Shown: positions 1 to 13,474 of the stretch, piece after piece
How positions within the stretch are numbered: position 1 is the first letter of the stretch
Layout: the number at the start of each line of letters is the position of its first letter
NCBI GenBank assembly: GCA_003344405.1
Contig: NOWV01000175.1
Coordinates: 100,654-164,653, forward strand
Direction: 5' to 3'
DNA: 64,000 nt
DNA from: Trichoplax sp. H2
Taxonomy: Eukaryota; Placozoa; Uniplacotomia; Trichoplacea
Program-made: the position numbers and the translations under genes
Notes under the pieces: model-generated
The model's database searches: none
Seen by the model: the letters and a program-made list of their open reading frames with translations, nothing else
What the model was told of the DNA's origin: nothing

Positions 1-1790
1 CATTTTATATAAAACACTATTACCAACTTAGAAATAACTGATAATGTTAGGTAAGACAGAATGGAATAAAGAAATAGGTAACTTACAATCGATATTAAAA
101 CTGATGGTATATTACTTCCAATATTGGATAGAAAGTCAAGTTACGTATAAATAAATGCCTTAATATGACAATATTAGGAAGTGCTTTTTCTATGTTCGTC
201 TCACTAATAATTACTGTAACGATGCTAATATCGTACATTAATTATAGAATAATAGACCATATTTCCTAATTAATATGTCGTTAACAATAAATTACTAAGC
301 TATATTAGAAAGTAGTAACTTAAATTTGTCACGTAGTGCCATTTAATGGATATTAATCAGCGTAAATTTAAGGTATTTCGAAACACTGGCCATAGATTGA
401 ATTCAAAGTCGACGTACTGGCAACATCAATCACTATGCCACATTAAAAGGCTATAACTCGATATTTATCCAATTACTGTTGCCTAAACTTTAAAAGTATA
501 TAATTACTATAATACATTGGATCATGTTTTCAAGACCTGCAAACATCAAGAGCTAATTATGAGTATTACTAAGCTATGTGCATACTAGAAGATTTATTTT
601 ACATTTAACATTAATACACATATCTATGTGATATCGGAAAGAGTAAGCTACACGCATCGTGAATCAGTTGATAGTTTCACAAGGATGAAATGTCTGCAAT
701 CAAAAATTCCAGACCACTATTAGAACAGTACATATTCTGCGTAACTAGGTACTATCATTACGTAAGGAATATGAAAATAGTATACATCTCATAAAATACT
801 GGATCGTACAAATCTCATAGAGTAATAATCAATCATTACCCATAAATAGAAGATGTCTGCTCTCTATTTTCAGTACTAGTTTCTACTAGATATCAACAGG
901 GTAAAGCATGCGTATTTATCCTGAAATACTGTATGATACTTCAAGGTTGACATTACAGTAATAATCAATTTTCTAAACTATACGAATTAGGAGATATCTA
1001 ATCCACATTTACTATATTGCTTCTTCATCAAAATTGGCACAGTTGACGCGAAATAATAAATCATATTTCAAAAGTCAATACTTTAACAACAATAATCTCC
1101 AAGACATATTAGAATGAATCAACTTTGCCATCAAGATACTAATACCGAAAAATTACAAGGGTATTCATTCACCACAAAGCCAAATTTCAAAACCAACACA
1201 CCAGTAATACTCTAATTACTTTCCCAAGTTAGAGGAGTTCGATTCCTTCAACAGATACGTATATTACTATTTAACAGGATTTTAAAGAATCATATTCTTT
1301 ACCCTTAAAATCTTTATGTTCGTAACTATAATGAATTGTTTCAATTTATTTCGTAACGAAACTTTCTCATAATTATGCCAGAAATTAGAAATGAAATTGC
1401 ATTGATTTAATATATCAGTAACTTTAGTCAGATAAATGTTAAAAACGTCACAGTCCGTAAATTAGCAATGCAAAATATCAAATCATTCTTAAATTGTAAA
1501 AAGACAGGAGATGTTTTTAATATAGTTATTTTGTTAGTATCTATGATATAATTACATCTTGCAGCATTTATTTAATCAATATAAACATATAGAACAAACA
1601 ATAATTCATGTAGAGAAATTTAATTTCATCTTGTAGGAACTATAAAGTAATCAGCTAGATTTCCCAAACATTTATATCATAAGCAATAGAAATTGCCTTA
1701 ACCCATTTATTATAGAATTAATTAATGTAATAATGATAATAATCGATTTCGATCGAATGTTTTGCAGCAACTGTACGCAATAATATTAAT
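1..1790. other. AT-rich, no gene seen
   Basis: AT-rich sequence with frequent stops in all frames. I see no exon-like block, RNA gene or clear repeat. Confidence 0.5.
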
Positions 1791-1931
1791 TAGTGTTATA
1801 CATAACTTAACTTTATAATTTCAAATACTCTACAACGATAGTGTCAAGATTTATGATACAGTAGTGTTGTACATAACTTAACTTTATAATTCCATATACT
1901 CTACAACGATAGTGTCAAGATTTATGATACA
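1791..1931. repeat. 70-bp tandem duplication, two copies
   Basis: Positions 1791-1860 and 1862-1931 are almost identical 70-bp units separated by one base, with about three differences. It lies just downstream of the GPCR stop codon, so it may sit in or near that gene's 3' UTR or terminator region. The high identity suggests a recent duplication. Confidence 0.9.
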
Positions 1932-1999
1932 GAATTAGTATAAGTTAATGGAGTTCATCGCGCAGTATGTCAGCAAATATATAGAAAATAAGCGTATAA

Positions 2000-3091
2000 T
2001 TATGCTTCTTGAATGTAAATATTAATCTTCCTTTTTCGATAGCATAACCAATTAACATTGGAATCTTCATCATGAGTAAAGCAGACACAGCTATAAAGGG
2101 AGCAATGCTGCGTCCAACGTGTTATTAATTCAGTCACACCTTCGCGAAAGTTGCGATTTAATGCGCCGTACATCATAGGATTAATGCTAATACTACTAAA
2201 AGCTAACAAATAAACAGCTAATTCAGCTGATTTTTGATTACCAAACAGAGATGAATCCAAGAGCATAACAACAATTAATGGTAACCAAAGAACCCAATTA
2301 ACAAAGACAACAACTAATAACGTGTATGTAACCTGTTTATCAATAGTATTATGAGGATGATAACTTCGCCGCCTAGGACTATATGAATTAACTGGCAATG
2401 CTGTATCATTATTATCCGACATTGGCGATATTTTATGCCTCCATTGAGATTTAGGATTTTTATAAAGTAAGCATAATATTCGAATAGCTAGGATAAAAAC
2501 AGTCAGAAATGGAAGAATTAACGTAATAATGATATCGATAAAACGAAAAGTACCCAATGGTTTGATAGTACAAAAACCAACCGCGTGGTTATACTCATAG
2601 CTACTAATAGATTCAAAAAAGGGCAATACAGCCATGATAATCGATTGACTCCAGACATAAGTAATCAAGATGAAAAATCGCTTCTTATTAATTAAACGTG
2701 TATAGGTCATAGGGTATTTTATAGAATAGTAACGTATATAACTTATTACAGTTAACGTTAAAATAGCTACATTAAATAAAACGACAATGAGAAAACCTAT
2801 GGCATCACATGAATAATTGCCTGATGTCGAATTACCAAAAATCCATTGACCACTGATTAATGATGGTGGTATAAATGCTGTAACGATAATGGATGCTATA
2901 AAATGGCATACTGCGATATTGATGATAAAAGCATTGGTATATGTGTATAATTGCTGATTTCGAGCTACGACGTAGAAAACTAAGAGGTTGCCACAAAATG
3001 CAATCATCGACACTAAGATGATAAAGATTACACTTGTGATTGTTGAGCCATTCACAGCAACCAATTTAACGGCTGATTCGTGAGTAACCAT
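2000..3091 (-). CDS. Class A (rhodopsin-like) G-protein-coupled receptor
   Basis: A single-exon 363-residue seven-transmembrane receptor, expected in the plasma membrane and coupled to heterotrimeric G proteins. Visible landmarks are an N-glycosylation site at N14, TM1 with GN (N35), the ECL1 Trp W83, the TM3 cysteine C95 and its ECL2 partner in GFCTIKP, the TM4 Trp, the TM5 Pro, the TM6 WxxWLP segment and TM7 NPMMY. A charged helix 8 (NRNFREG) and a Cys-rich tail that could be palmitoylated follow. Three positions depart from the family rule: the TM2 Asp (2.50) is His63, the DRY motif is IRY (119-121), and the retinal Lys position (7.43) is Phe, so it is not a photopigment. The layout resembles the opsin/melatonin-like group, but the ligand cannot be inferred. 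The ATG is the first in frame, and the length is normal for a short-loop class A receptor. Confidence 0.93.
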   Translation of the reverse strand: MVTHESAVKLVAVNGSTITSVIFIILVSMIAFCGNLLVFYVVARNQQLYTYTNAFIINIAVCHFIASIIVTAFIPPSLISGQWIFGNSTSGNYSCDAIGFLIVVLFNVAILTLTVISYIRYYSIKYPMTYTRLINKKRFFILITYVWSQSIIMAVLPFFESISSYEYNHAVGFCTIKPLGTFRFIDIIITLILPFLTVFILAIRILCLLYKNPKSQWRHKISPMSDNNDTALPVNSYSPRRRSYHPHNTIDKQVTYTLLVVVFVNWVLWLPLIVVMLLDSSLFGNQKSAELAVYLLAFSSISINPMMYGALNRNFREGVTELITRWTQHCSLYSCVCFTHDEDSNVNWLCYRKRKINIYIQEA

Positions 3092-4494
3092 TGGGTATTA
3101 ATGATTTTGACTAATGGATCAGCTATAAGTGAAAGAATACCAAATTTAGATAATTAGACCATATAAAGGTTGGTAATGATGCTGCTCTACCAGTTTAATA
3201 AGAACTTGTATAGGCGTATACCCAATTTCCTTGTCGGTTGATATTTTCCGATTATAAGAAGATCATGGAATACCAAATTATGGCATATAATAAAAACAAG
3301 ACTTGACAATAATATTTTTACGTATCTGTTTGGTTGATAAATTTTCTCTTGATAGCTTGTGTGCAATGGAATTATTGAAATAATGATCAATTAATCATGC
3401 ACTGATTGTGAATACCATTAGCACCTTTCTGGCTCTAATTTATTCTGGCTACGATATTCTATTCGTTAATTTGTTCGCAAAAGTAACAGCATCCAAATTC
3501 TATTAACGTTAACAGTTAGCTAACGATCGTGAGTGATCAAGTAAGCAATTCTAGCCATACCTTAAAAGAGAGATTATTCTGGACCATATATTTTCATTCT
3601 ATTAAACCAGATGATAACTTAGAAAATCTTATTGTCTTTAAATCTAATTCTTTTCTCTCAATCAAACTGAGAAAAACGCCAATGTAACCTCTACCAAATA
3701 TTCTATGTTTAATTGCTACTTAATAATTTTGAAATAGCATCCTATGCCAAGCACACGGCATGTAAATCTTTCGAAATAATAGTAATATCTTTTCTATACG
3801 GTACAATTCTAGGTTGAAGCCACTATAATTATTATCCTATTGATTTTTTCTAAATCACGATAATGATGCTTAGGAATGGTTCGTATCAATTCGAAGGGAA
3901 ATTTTTACCCAGCTAGTTGCTGTATTTCTGAAATCAGAAATGGAAAAAAATCAATCATTTGAATTACTTCATAAAAATGAATCCATTCATTACTAGGTAA
4001 TAGTTTGGCTATATTTAACCAAATTTGGATTATAATATTCTATTTTTGTTGTTTCTTAATTAAATAAGATGTTTAATGTAATGTTTATAACTCATTTATG
4101 CGACAATTGATTTCATTTTCTCCTTCAAGCATAATTTTTCAGGTGGCTGAACATAAATGAATATATTTTGGTTCGATATGAATAGTTTTAAATTATTAAA
4201 GACAGTAAAGAAACTTGAGTACCTAACTTCCTACCAGAAAAATCAATTGTAGGAGCTCTACCGTAATTGCTCTTCATCAATTATTAAAACTTAAATTCTA
4301 TTTAAGCAGCTATACATTGAGATTCTTATTTCTGAACTAAAAAATTTATGATACCAATATGATATTATAATTCTATTTTGGCAGCCGCACATTGAAATCC
4401 TTATTTGTAAAACGAAAATCTGTGATAATAAATGTATAACAAACGGGACACATTCTATTATACTATAGATCTACTCGTCTTTGACTACAATAGT
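3092..4494. other. No gene seen
   Basis: Upstream side of the GPCR; its promoter is presumably here but no TATA box or other element stands out. AT-rich with only short chance ORFs. Confidence 0.4.
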
Positions 4495-5125
4495 ACCATT
4501 ATAATTCTGCATCGACGATGGCGTTGTACTTGAGATTATTATTCCTAACTGGATATAGCTCTGCTCGCTTTGGTTAGAATAAGGCGATTAGAATTATAGT
4601 AGCGGCGATGCCACTGTACTTGAGATTATTACTCCTAGCTAGGATATTAATCGATCATACGGGGATGAATCTATTCTGCATCCTCACTAGCTCTATTAAT
4701 AATAGATGGTGTGCCCTCATCCTAATTATATATCGGCAACGAATAACTAGCATTTCCTTTATTTGTTATAAGTGCATCAATCTCGTAACAGAAATTGTTG
4801 TAATCCTCCAATTATCCTGAAAGTTTAACATAATTATAGATATCGGCAATAAAAAATTAGCATTTACTTATTTGCCATAAGTGCATCAGTCCTGCGATAG
4901 AAATACTTGTAATCCTCCACTTTATCCAGAAAAGTTAGCATAATTATATATACTAGCGAAACCCGTGGAAACGCCATTGAATACAGTGCGATTTTAAGTT
5001 AATTCGCATTAATAGGATTTGATATCGGTCATAAAAAAAACTAGCATTTCCTTGTTTGCCATAAGTGCATCAGTCTCGTAAGGGAACACTGATAATCCTC
5101 CACTTTATCGAGAAAGGCTAGCTGA
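4495..5125. repeat. Diverged tandem repeats
   Basis: Two families of related segments. A block around gtacttgagattattactcc occurs near 4525 and 4618. A block containing aagtgcatca and taatcctcca occurs near 4770-4810, 4877-4920 and 5063-5100. Copies are separated by about 95-185 bp and carry indels. No coding capacity. Confidence 0.65.
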
Positions 5126-7499
5126 CTTATTATTTCACAATCTTTTTAATTATTAAGTTTCTGTCGGTATTTTTAATCCGTGATTTAACGAGGTGCATTT
5201 TCATACCCGATATTTATTCCCTTTCTATTCAACTAGCTATAAGCTCTTCATAAAATAGCGTTGTAAGAAATGACTTCTTTCAGTCAGATAAAGAAGTTAA
5301 ATTTATACAAATCTAGAACGGAAAAGAGGAAGCTTTATCTATTAGGATTGCTAATAAGCTTATTTTGGTAAGTTTACACTTATGACTTGAAAGCGTTTCA
5401 ATTGGCTACGAAAATAGGAGAGCTTTATTTTCTAATGGGACTTCAATCATTAGATAGAAAAATAACCATGTTTGCTCCTTTCTAATATAGATCATTACGT
5501 AAATGCTATACATCAATGCCATTATTTATTAAGCAATGACGTGGATAATTATTTGCTCAAATGGAAATTCAATAAAGATGCGGCGAACAGGAATACAGTT
5601 CAAAAACAATTGATCGGATAATAATGTAAGGCCTAAGTGGCAAAATTGAACGTGAAAGCATAGTCATTATCAAGTAGCCTTTTCCAGTCTAAATTAATAT
5701 GGATCCCATTGAGTTGATTTTACTGCAGTTTATTAATCCGTTGAATCGCAATACGATGATCTCTATGAGTTGGTTGGACCGTAACTTATTAAAATAAGAC
5801 GAAGCCGGTTCGTTAGGCATTACGATTCAATTAAATTGATGAACAATCTCAGCCATAATGTTTAACTCAAGATCACGACGAAATCATTATCTCGCAGCGA
5901 TTGCTTTAAAATTCTGCTAGCTTGCTAATATTAATTAATCGGAAATCATATTCAACGATTAGCGCAATAAATGATACCAGAAAACAAATTCTAACTTGGT
6001 AGATTTCGAATCTTTAAGTTGTTTAGCAGATTTTGATGTGTCAGCAAGATAGAGCTTTTAAAATGAAAACATAATACTGGCTAATTTGGATAACAAGACA
6101 AGGACTTTACCATCGATTTTCCCATACTCGTCGATGTCATTTTTTCGTCTCAGAATTAGTCATTATTGTTAATTTTATTTGCACGATTCATTAAAAGCAT
6201 TCACTTATAATATTTAATGGATATTAATGACTCGTTATTTCTCTTCCGTCACAGAATTAGTCTGTCAATATTTTTTCTATTTTGATGATCCATTGGAGGA
6301 TTTTATTTATAGTTTTGAAGGATAACCAGAATAGAAAGGGCTTACTACCCGCTATAAATAAACTATATAGTCTCAAATTAGGACAATCGAGTACAGTTTT
6401 TGGTGCTAGATACTATTAGGAATTACTCATAGTTCAAGAAAGTAGAGCAGTCAACATCCATGTGTACTGTGTAAAATTTAATTAGATTATAATTGTGAAG
6501 AGTTTGAAAAGAATTTAGCGATTACTAAATTTCACAACAAGCTAATTGAATAAAGTGCCAAGTCAATTTGCTAAAGAATCTTACGCGAAAAAGTGCAAAC
6601 GAACAAATGATTGCAACGATTTCATGATAACGGAAATAGAGCAAACAGTCTAAAAGAAGCAGAAATTACGATACTATATTTAGCTTGGTAAAATCAGTCG
6701 AGATGTGGAAACGATGGCAACGATTGCATGAGTAATATAAATAAAGCAAGTAGTAATCGATTTATCTTTTCATTCGTTATGAATAACTTTAAAGTTGGCA
6801 TCAACATGCTGATCCAAGTGTTATAAAGAGTAAAATCAGACTCTCTTATGTTGTTAAATAGTCAATGACGGAACTTAGTGAACTAAAATTATTACACAAG
6901 ATAGGTATATTACTGTTGAAAATGCATGATTAGATTAAAAATCACTTATGGAATAGATCAAGCGATAGCTACATATAAGAATGGGCATTAAGCATACAAG
7001 AGGAAGTAAAGAATCTATTGGATTACTTCTGCCTGACTCCATCATTGAATTAGTTCGAAATAAAAAAACTATTTCTCTTCATTGACTTATAGTATCCAAG
7101 ATATTGTAAGTTACCTTAGCTCTTTTCAGCTTGGAAAATAAAACTCATGGAAAAAGAAAGGGGTGGATCCAGCGGTGTGAGAGAGAAAATGAACTGACGT
7201 GTGACATCGGGACGGTCTATAAAATTGTCCTGATTAGAGTCAGAAAATGCAGTAGATGACAGCCATCAAAAGTAGAGAATGGAATAATCCAGGCAGCCTT
7301 GCCGATCTTTGGGTGTTAATAGGTTAATTATCTCAGCGGAAGTTGAAACTAATTGAACTTGGATAATGACAGAAATGTTATTAAGCTGTAAAATATTCGG
7401 ATTGGTTGATTGGTGTCATGATCGGATACTTCTACAATAATCATCGATAACCCTGCTACAAAATCTTTTCGATCTGTGATATCGCATAGAATGATTGAG
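5126..7499. other. No gene seen
   Basis: AT-rich intergenic DNA. Weak internal similarities may be very old repeats, but I could not define a unit. No ORF has a recognisable protein signature. Confidence 0.35.
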
Positions 7500-10400
7500 C
7501 AAATTGTATCAACCTTTTGACTAGGTTGGAACTAATGATAGTAACTTTTCTCCATTATAACAAGACAATTAGCTTTCTCGAAACAGAAGAAGTTAGACAG
7601 TAAGCATTCTACAATAACTTTTTCATTTTGCAAGTCAATGCGTTACTCGTTGAATTCTTGTCAAGCCAATTTATTTTGGTCTATCATCTTGTATAAGTTT
7701 GCATAGCGTTAGATTCTTCATTTTTTCCGTCATAACAACAGAAATAACGCTATCGGAAGACAAGAAGTTGGAGAGTAAGCATATTCTTATATTATATCAA
7801 ATCGAAAGTAAATCTCTAGTTGATTGCATTATTCTCTAATTAATTTATTCTGATCGATCACCGCAGACTTGTATTCGGTTTCTTTTGCATAAGTACAGAG
7901 TTTGAGGAAACCACAGAAATAACGTTATGTAAGGACCAGAAGTTGGAGAGTAAAAAATTCTCCTTTGCTATTTCATGTGGAAAGTGTAGGCCATGTTCAT
8001 TGATTATTTTGTGTCATCATCAATCTATTCTAGTCTGCTACATTCTATTCAATTTCTTTGGGATTGTCATAGAGTTGATTACATCTGTTTCCGTCCGAAT
8101 AACTACAATAATACTATTGCAAGACAAGAAATTGGAGAGTAAAAATATTCGTGCACTCTGCCATATCGAAAGTAAAGAAGGCCTTGGCTATTGAATTATT
8201 CTTAAACTAATTGATTCGAATCTTTCATTTCAGACTTGTATTCGGTTTCTTAGTATAACTACAGAGTTTGGAAGTAGTAACAGAAACAACGATAGCTAAA
8301 TACAAGAAGTTGGAAAGTAAAACTTTCCTTATGCTATTTCAAGAGGAAAGTAAAAAGCCTTGTTCATTAGTCTACCACCTTACATTAGGTTTTCGTTAGC
8401 CATAGACTTAAACTTAATCATTCTCCGTTAGAACATTAGAAAATAACGTTATTGCAAGACAAGAAGTATCACTTCAGACTTGTATTCGGTTTTTTTGTAT
8501 CACTACAGCACCTGGAGTAACAAGAGAAACACTTTCTCTTATGCCATTTCATGTTAATGTAAGGCCTTATTCATTGAATGATCATAAATTATATATATGC
8601 AATATAATTAATCTGTTCTAGTCTTCCAGCTTACATTAGGTTTCTTTGGTAGTCATGGAATTAGGATTAATTATTTTTCGTTAGAACAACAGAAGTAACT
8701 CTATTGCTGAGCAAGAAGTATCATTTCAGACATGGATAAGGTTTCTTTTGCATCACTGCAGTGTTTGGGGATAACAACAGAAACAACGATAGCTAAATAC
8801 AAAAACTTGGAGAGTATAAATTTTCTTAGGCTATTCCATCTGGGAGCACAGACCTTGTTCATGAAATTATAATAAATTATATATATCATAATTAATCTGT
8901 TCTAGTTTGCCACCTTACATTAGCTTTTTTGGACGTAGCCATAGATTTAGGCTTAATCATTTTCCGTTTCAATCATAAAAATAACGCTGTTGCAAGACAA
9001 GAAATTGGAGTAAGAATATTCTTATGCTATGTCATCGAAAATAAAGGCCTTGGTCATTGAATTATTTTAGAACCAATTTGTTGTGGTCGATAATTTAATA
9101 TTCGATTTCTTTTGCTTAGCAATCGAGTTTGTAGGTCATTTCTCCTCATAGAGCAACAGAAACAACCCTATTTATTTGGAAAGTCAAGGCCTTACTCACT
9201 GATCTATTCAATAATACATATCTATAATTAAGCCATTTATTGTAGTTTACCACCTAATATTCGATTTTTTTACGCTTAGCAATCGAATTTGCGGGGATTT
9301 TTTTCCCCTTTATAGAGTAGCAGAAGCAAGGATTTCTATATAGCATTTAAAGACCTTATTGATTGATTGATTCACAAATTCAAAAATCCGTTGCAGTCTA
9401 CAACCTAATGTTCCATTTCTTATGTGTAGGAATCGAGTTTACGATTATTCTTTCCCTATAAAGTAAAGAAAAACAATGCTATCTGACACGTCAAAGTTGT
9501 ATAGTAGAAACCATTTTTCCATGGCATTTTTCTAGTCTATCCCCAATATCAAATTTCTTTTGCAATCCTAGATACTTTTAGGGAAACTCTTTTCTTATCA
9601 TTTTTTCCCTATAAAGTAAGAGAAACAACACTATCGGACAAGTCAAAATTGGATAGTAGAAATGACTTTTCTATGTCATTCTTCTAGTCTATCCCAATTG
9701 TCAAATTCTTGGCAACGCTAGACAGTTTTAGGAAACTCTTTTCTTTTATAGCTACAGAAATAATGCTATTTCTAGAGAAGAAGTCAGAGAGTGACATTTT
9801 TCTAGATCATTACAATCACTGATGAGCACAGTCGGTTTCTTTTGCATCATAATCCAGTTTTATCTACTCTTTCTCTTCTAACGGCAGAAAAAATGATTTC
9901 TTAAAAGTCAAAGTTAGGTAGTTTAAATGATTTTATAGTATTCTTTCCATCGATCAGCTAAAGTTCGATTTTATCTGCTATGGTAGAACATTTTAGGGGT
10001 ATTTCTTTTCCATTATAGCAAGAGAAACAACAATATCTCTAGAGGCGAAGTTGGATAGTGGAAATTTTTTTCACTCTATTCTGCTAGTCTGTTGCCTAAG
10101 ATGACTTTTCTATTGAGCGAGGAGTTTAAGCAAACTCGTTCTATTCCAACAGCGAAACAGCGATATCTTAGAATGCAATTGGAATAGTAGAATTTTCCTA
10201 CGATATTCTTATTGCATAAGGAAGAGTGACTTTTCTTCCGCATAACTGTGGAGATTTTACCGAATTCCTCTCTGTTCCAACAACCAAAAATAAGATATCC
10301 TAGAGTGCAAGTGGGATAGAATTTTCCTGTGACATTGTTATTGTAAAAGAAAGAATGACTTTTCTTCTGGATAACTGTGGGGATTTTATCGAATTCTTTT

Positions 10401-12420
10401 CTATTCCAACGGCCTAAAATAAGATAGCTTAGAAAGCAAGAAGAATAGTAGAATTTTCCTATAATATTCTAATTTCAATAGTAAGCATCTTGATTATTGA
10501 ATTATACCACGTCTACCAGATCCGTAAAACTAATTACTGGTAAATTCATTGTAGTGTATCACCTAAAAGATTTCCTTCACATGCTATCGAGTTTAGGAGA
10601 ACCATTTTCCATTCAAACAACAGATATCTTACTATAAAAGTTTTTTAGTACACCATTCTTGTTTCAAAAGCAACGATCTTGCTAATTAAATTATCCGCTA
10701 ATAAACCCAATGTAGCGTATCACTTCAACGATTTTTAGCAAAGCTCTTAACTTTAAAGTCAACATGAACAGAAATAGGGCTATTTCACGAATAGAAGATG
10801 AATAGTAGAATTTCTCAATGATATTCTATTTTAAAGTAAAAATGTCACTAATTCAATTAGCCTGTAAGCAATCCGATATAGCGTATCGTTGAAAAGATTT
10901 CTTTTACATCGCTTAGAGTGTACGCCACCCAGTGAAAGAAATATTGCTATTTCAAAGGGAGAAGATAAATAGTTGAGTTTTCCATTGGATAGCAGAAATA
11001 GCATCATTTCAAAATGGAAGATGAATAGTAGGAATATTCCTTTGACAATCTCATTTTAAAACGAAGGAGCTTGTTAATTGAATTATCCTATAGCAAATCC
11101 ATTGTAGTCTATTGCTTAAAAGATTTCTTTTGCATATCTCTGGAGTTTCGGGCAACCATTGACAAAATAACGATATCTAAAAGGGAGAAGATCTAGAGTA
11201 GAGTCTCTCTTTAATAATCCCATTTTATAAGAAAGAATTTTGATCGCTGAAAGATTCTACAACTAATTTGTTGTAGAATATTGCCTAAACGAATTTTGTT
11301 ATAGCTTTATAGTTTACAGCAATTACTAACAGAAATGACGATATCTCAAGGGGAGAAGATCTAGAGAAGACTTTCTCGTTGATAATCTCATTTTATAAGT
11401 AACGATTCTTTTTATCGAATTATTCTTTAATCAATCTGTTGTAGAATATCGTCTGAATGAATTTGTTATAACTCTAGAGGTTCGGGCAACCATTGACAGA
11501 ACGAAGGATATCTCAAGTGGAGAAAATTTACAGTAGACTTTCTCTTTGACAATCTTACCTTATATGTATAGAACCTTATTTATTGAATTACTTTAAAGCC
11601 AATTTGTTGTTGTATAGTATTTCTGAAACGAATTTGTTATAACTCGAGAGTTTAGGGCAACCATTGACCGAAGGAGCAATATCTCAAGTGAAGAAGATTA
11701 AGAGTAGAGTTTCTCTTCGACTATCTTATTTTATAAGTAAGGAATCTTATTCATTGAATTATTCTACGACCAATCCGTTGTAGGAGATGGCCTAAGCGGA
11801 TTGTTATAAATTTAAAGTTTTAGCGTAGTTACTGTAGGAAATAGAGATATCTCAAGAGTAAATGACTTATACTAGGAGTATTCCTTTTTTCAAAGATAAT
11901 TCCTCTGTCACCAATCCCTTCTAGTTGATCACTTGAAAGTTATTTTATCCAGCGACATGTTAAACATTTTCACTCATCACCTCGGAAACGACAATCTATC
12001 ATAAGTCAAAGTTAGTAGAAGGAGTTTTCTTATGGAATTTATTTAGTTTATTACCCAATTCAATTTCTTATGCCTAGGTATGTAATTTCTCTCATCACAA
12101 CAAAAATAATAAATACTTCAAATGTAGGTATTGGATAGAACTCTCACATAAGGGATTATTCAATATCATCCATCTCGACTATCCCTTCATCAGTTTCTTT
12201 TGCCTAGCTATCGAGTTAAAGGGAGTCCATCTCCCCATTATAGCAACCCAACTATTAATATCCTATCGTCCAGAGATTGAAAGTAGGCATTTTCCCATGA
12301 TGTTCTCATTTCAAAGGAAGGTTAATGTTGATAACATGATTGGGCAACATAATTAATCTGTAGTAATCTATCACTTATTGGGTTTTATTTTTGCGTAGTG
12401 ATTGCGTTAAGGTGAGAGAA
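7500..12420. repeat. ~5-kb degenerate tandem array, period 175-190 bp shrinking to ~130 bp
   Basis: A recurring motif close to caagaagttggagagtaaaa marks successive units near 7588, 7764, 7938, 8126 and 8304, giving a period of about 175-190 bp. Each unit also contains versions of aacagaaataac, ttcattgaattatt and cgatttcttttgc. Toward the right the marker drifts to ttggatagtagaa and spacing falls to about 125-145 bp (near 9640, 9773, 9912, 10046, 10160, 10295, 10430). Degenerate copies persist to about 12.4 kb. Small ORFs in this span are chance products. Confidence 0.8.
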
Positions 12421-12477
12421 GTGCCTGGACAGAAAGGGTGAACTAAATAAATAATTCCAGTCTAGTAAGGATTATCC

Positions 12478-13374
12478 TTGCAATGCTTTCTTCTAGACCT
12501 ATCTAGCCTTCTTAGTTTTCGTATTAGTGCATTAGTCAGCATGATCATGTGTCGATGCTGTAAGCGATTATTCCTCTACGCTCGGAAAGATTTTAAATTT
12601 AAAACAGGACATCAGGGGTACATTTGTAGAAGTCCATGGTCATGGCTAAAATTCAAGTTTGAATTAGAAAAGGTTTGCTTTTGGCCTTCATTATTGATGC
12701 AATTTCGTAATCCTCGATTATGGCATAGCAGGATAAACTATTTCCGATAGCGAATGGCCGTCATGGCCGTTAAATTCTCATCAGTATGGACCACTACGAC
12801 AAATAGTGACACAATTCTGCTAGACCAGTACATGTCTTATGCATTGAAAGACAGCGGATATGGAAGTTATTTTACTTATGACGGATACAAGTTGAAAAAG
12901 ATAGAAAAATTCTACTCAAGACTTGCTAGCTCATTTCATTTTCACATATCCTTGATATCCTTCCTTACAGTAAAACTACTAACGATAGTCTTACGGACTG
13001 TTAATGGTAGGCGATATCCTTCAATTATTGACTGTAATATAACTAGGATTCCTTTAGGAGGCGATACCAGATAGGAGGATGATCATTTGTCCAAATCGAA
13101 TCTATATTTGACGGCTATTTCAGGTACAAACTCTATTGGAACGAATTACTTTCTTCAAGGGTTTTCTACAAGCTATATAGTGTCAGTGATGCTGTTCTTG
13201 ACTACTTTAATATCGATTAATGGATGGGATAGAGCATTATGCTATTATAAATTCGATGAAAACCCCTGTAGGAAGAGAGACAGCAGGATGAAAATCGATT
13301 ATCATTTTACTAAACCGATATTAGATTCAATGCTCAAGTGGAAGATTGAATGCAGAAACCTCTTGCTACGATAG
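12478..13374 (+). pseudogene. Eroded coding region: one 299-codon frame broken by two TAG codons
   Basis: Three consecutive open segments (12478-12750, 12754-13074, 13087-13374) lie in the same reading frame and are separated by only two TAG codons and a few residues. About one stop per 16-20 codons would be expected by chance at this base composition, so nearly 300 codons with two internal stops points to former coding sequence. It is also less AT-rich than the flanking repeats. The first segment starts at TTG, so the original 5' end is unknown. I do not recognise the protein. The middle segment contains YMSYALKDSGYGSYF and the last has a hydrophobic stretch followed by several Cys. Stop readthrough or chance openness are alternatives. 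Confidence 0.4.
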
Positions 13375-13474
13375 TGTTAGTCTCGATACAAGAGATAGCC
13401 ATTTTTCTGCAACGACTGATTAATTATAGTCATCATGGCTGCCCAAGGATTTAGAATAGGGCGATGCTACAACT

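Noticed and set aside
2000-3091. Opsin identity for the GPCR
   Set aside because: The retinal-binding Lys in TM7 is replaced by Phe, so a photopigment role is not supported.
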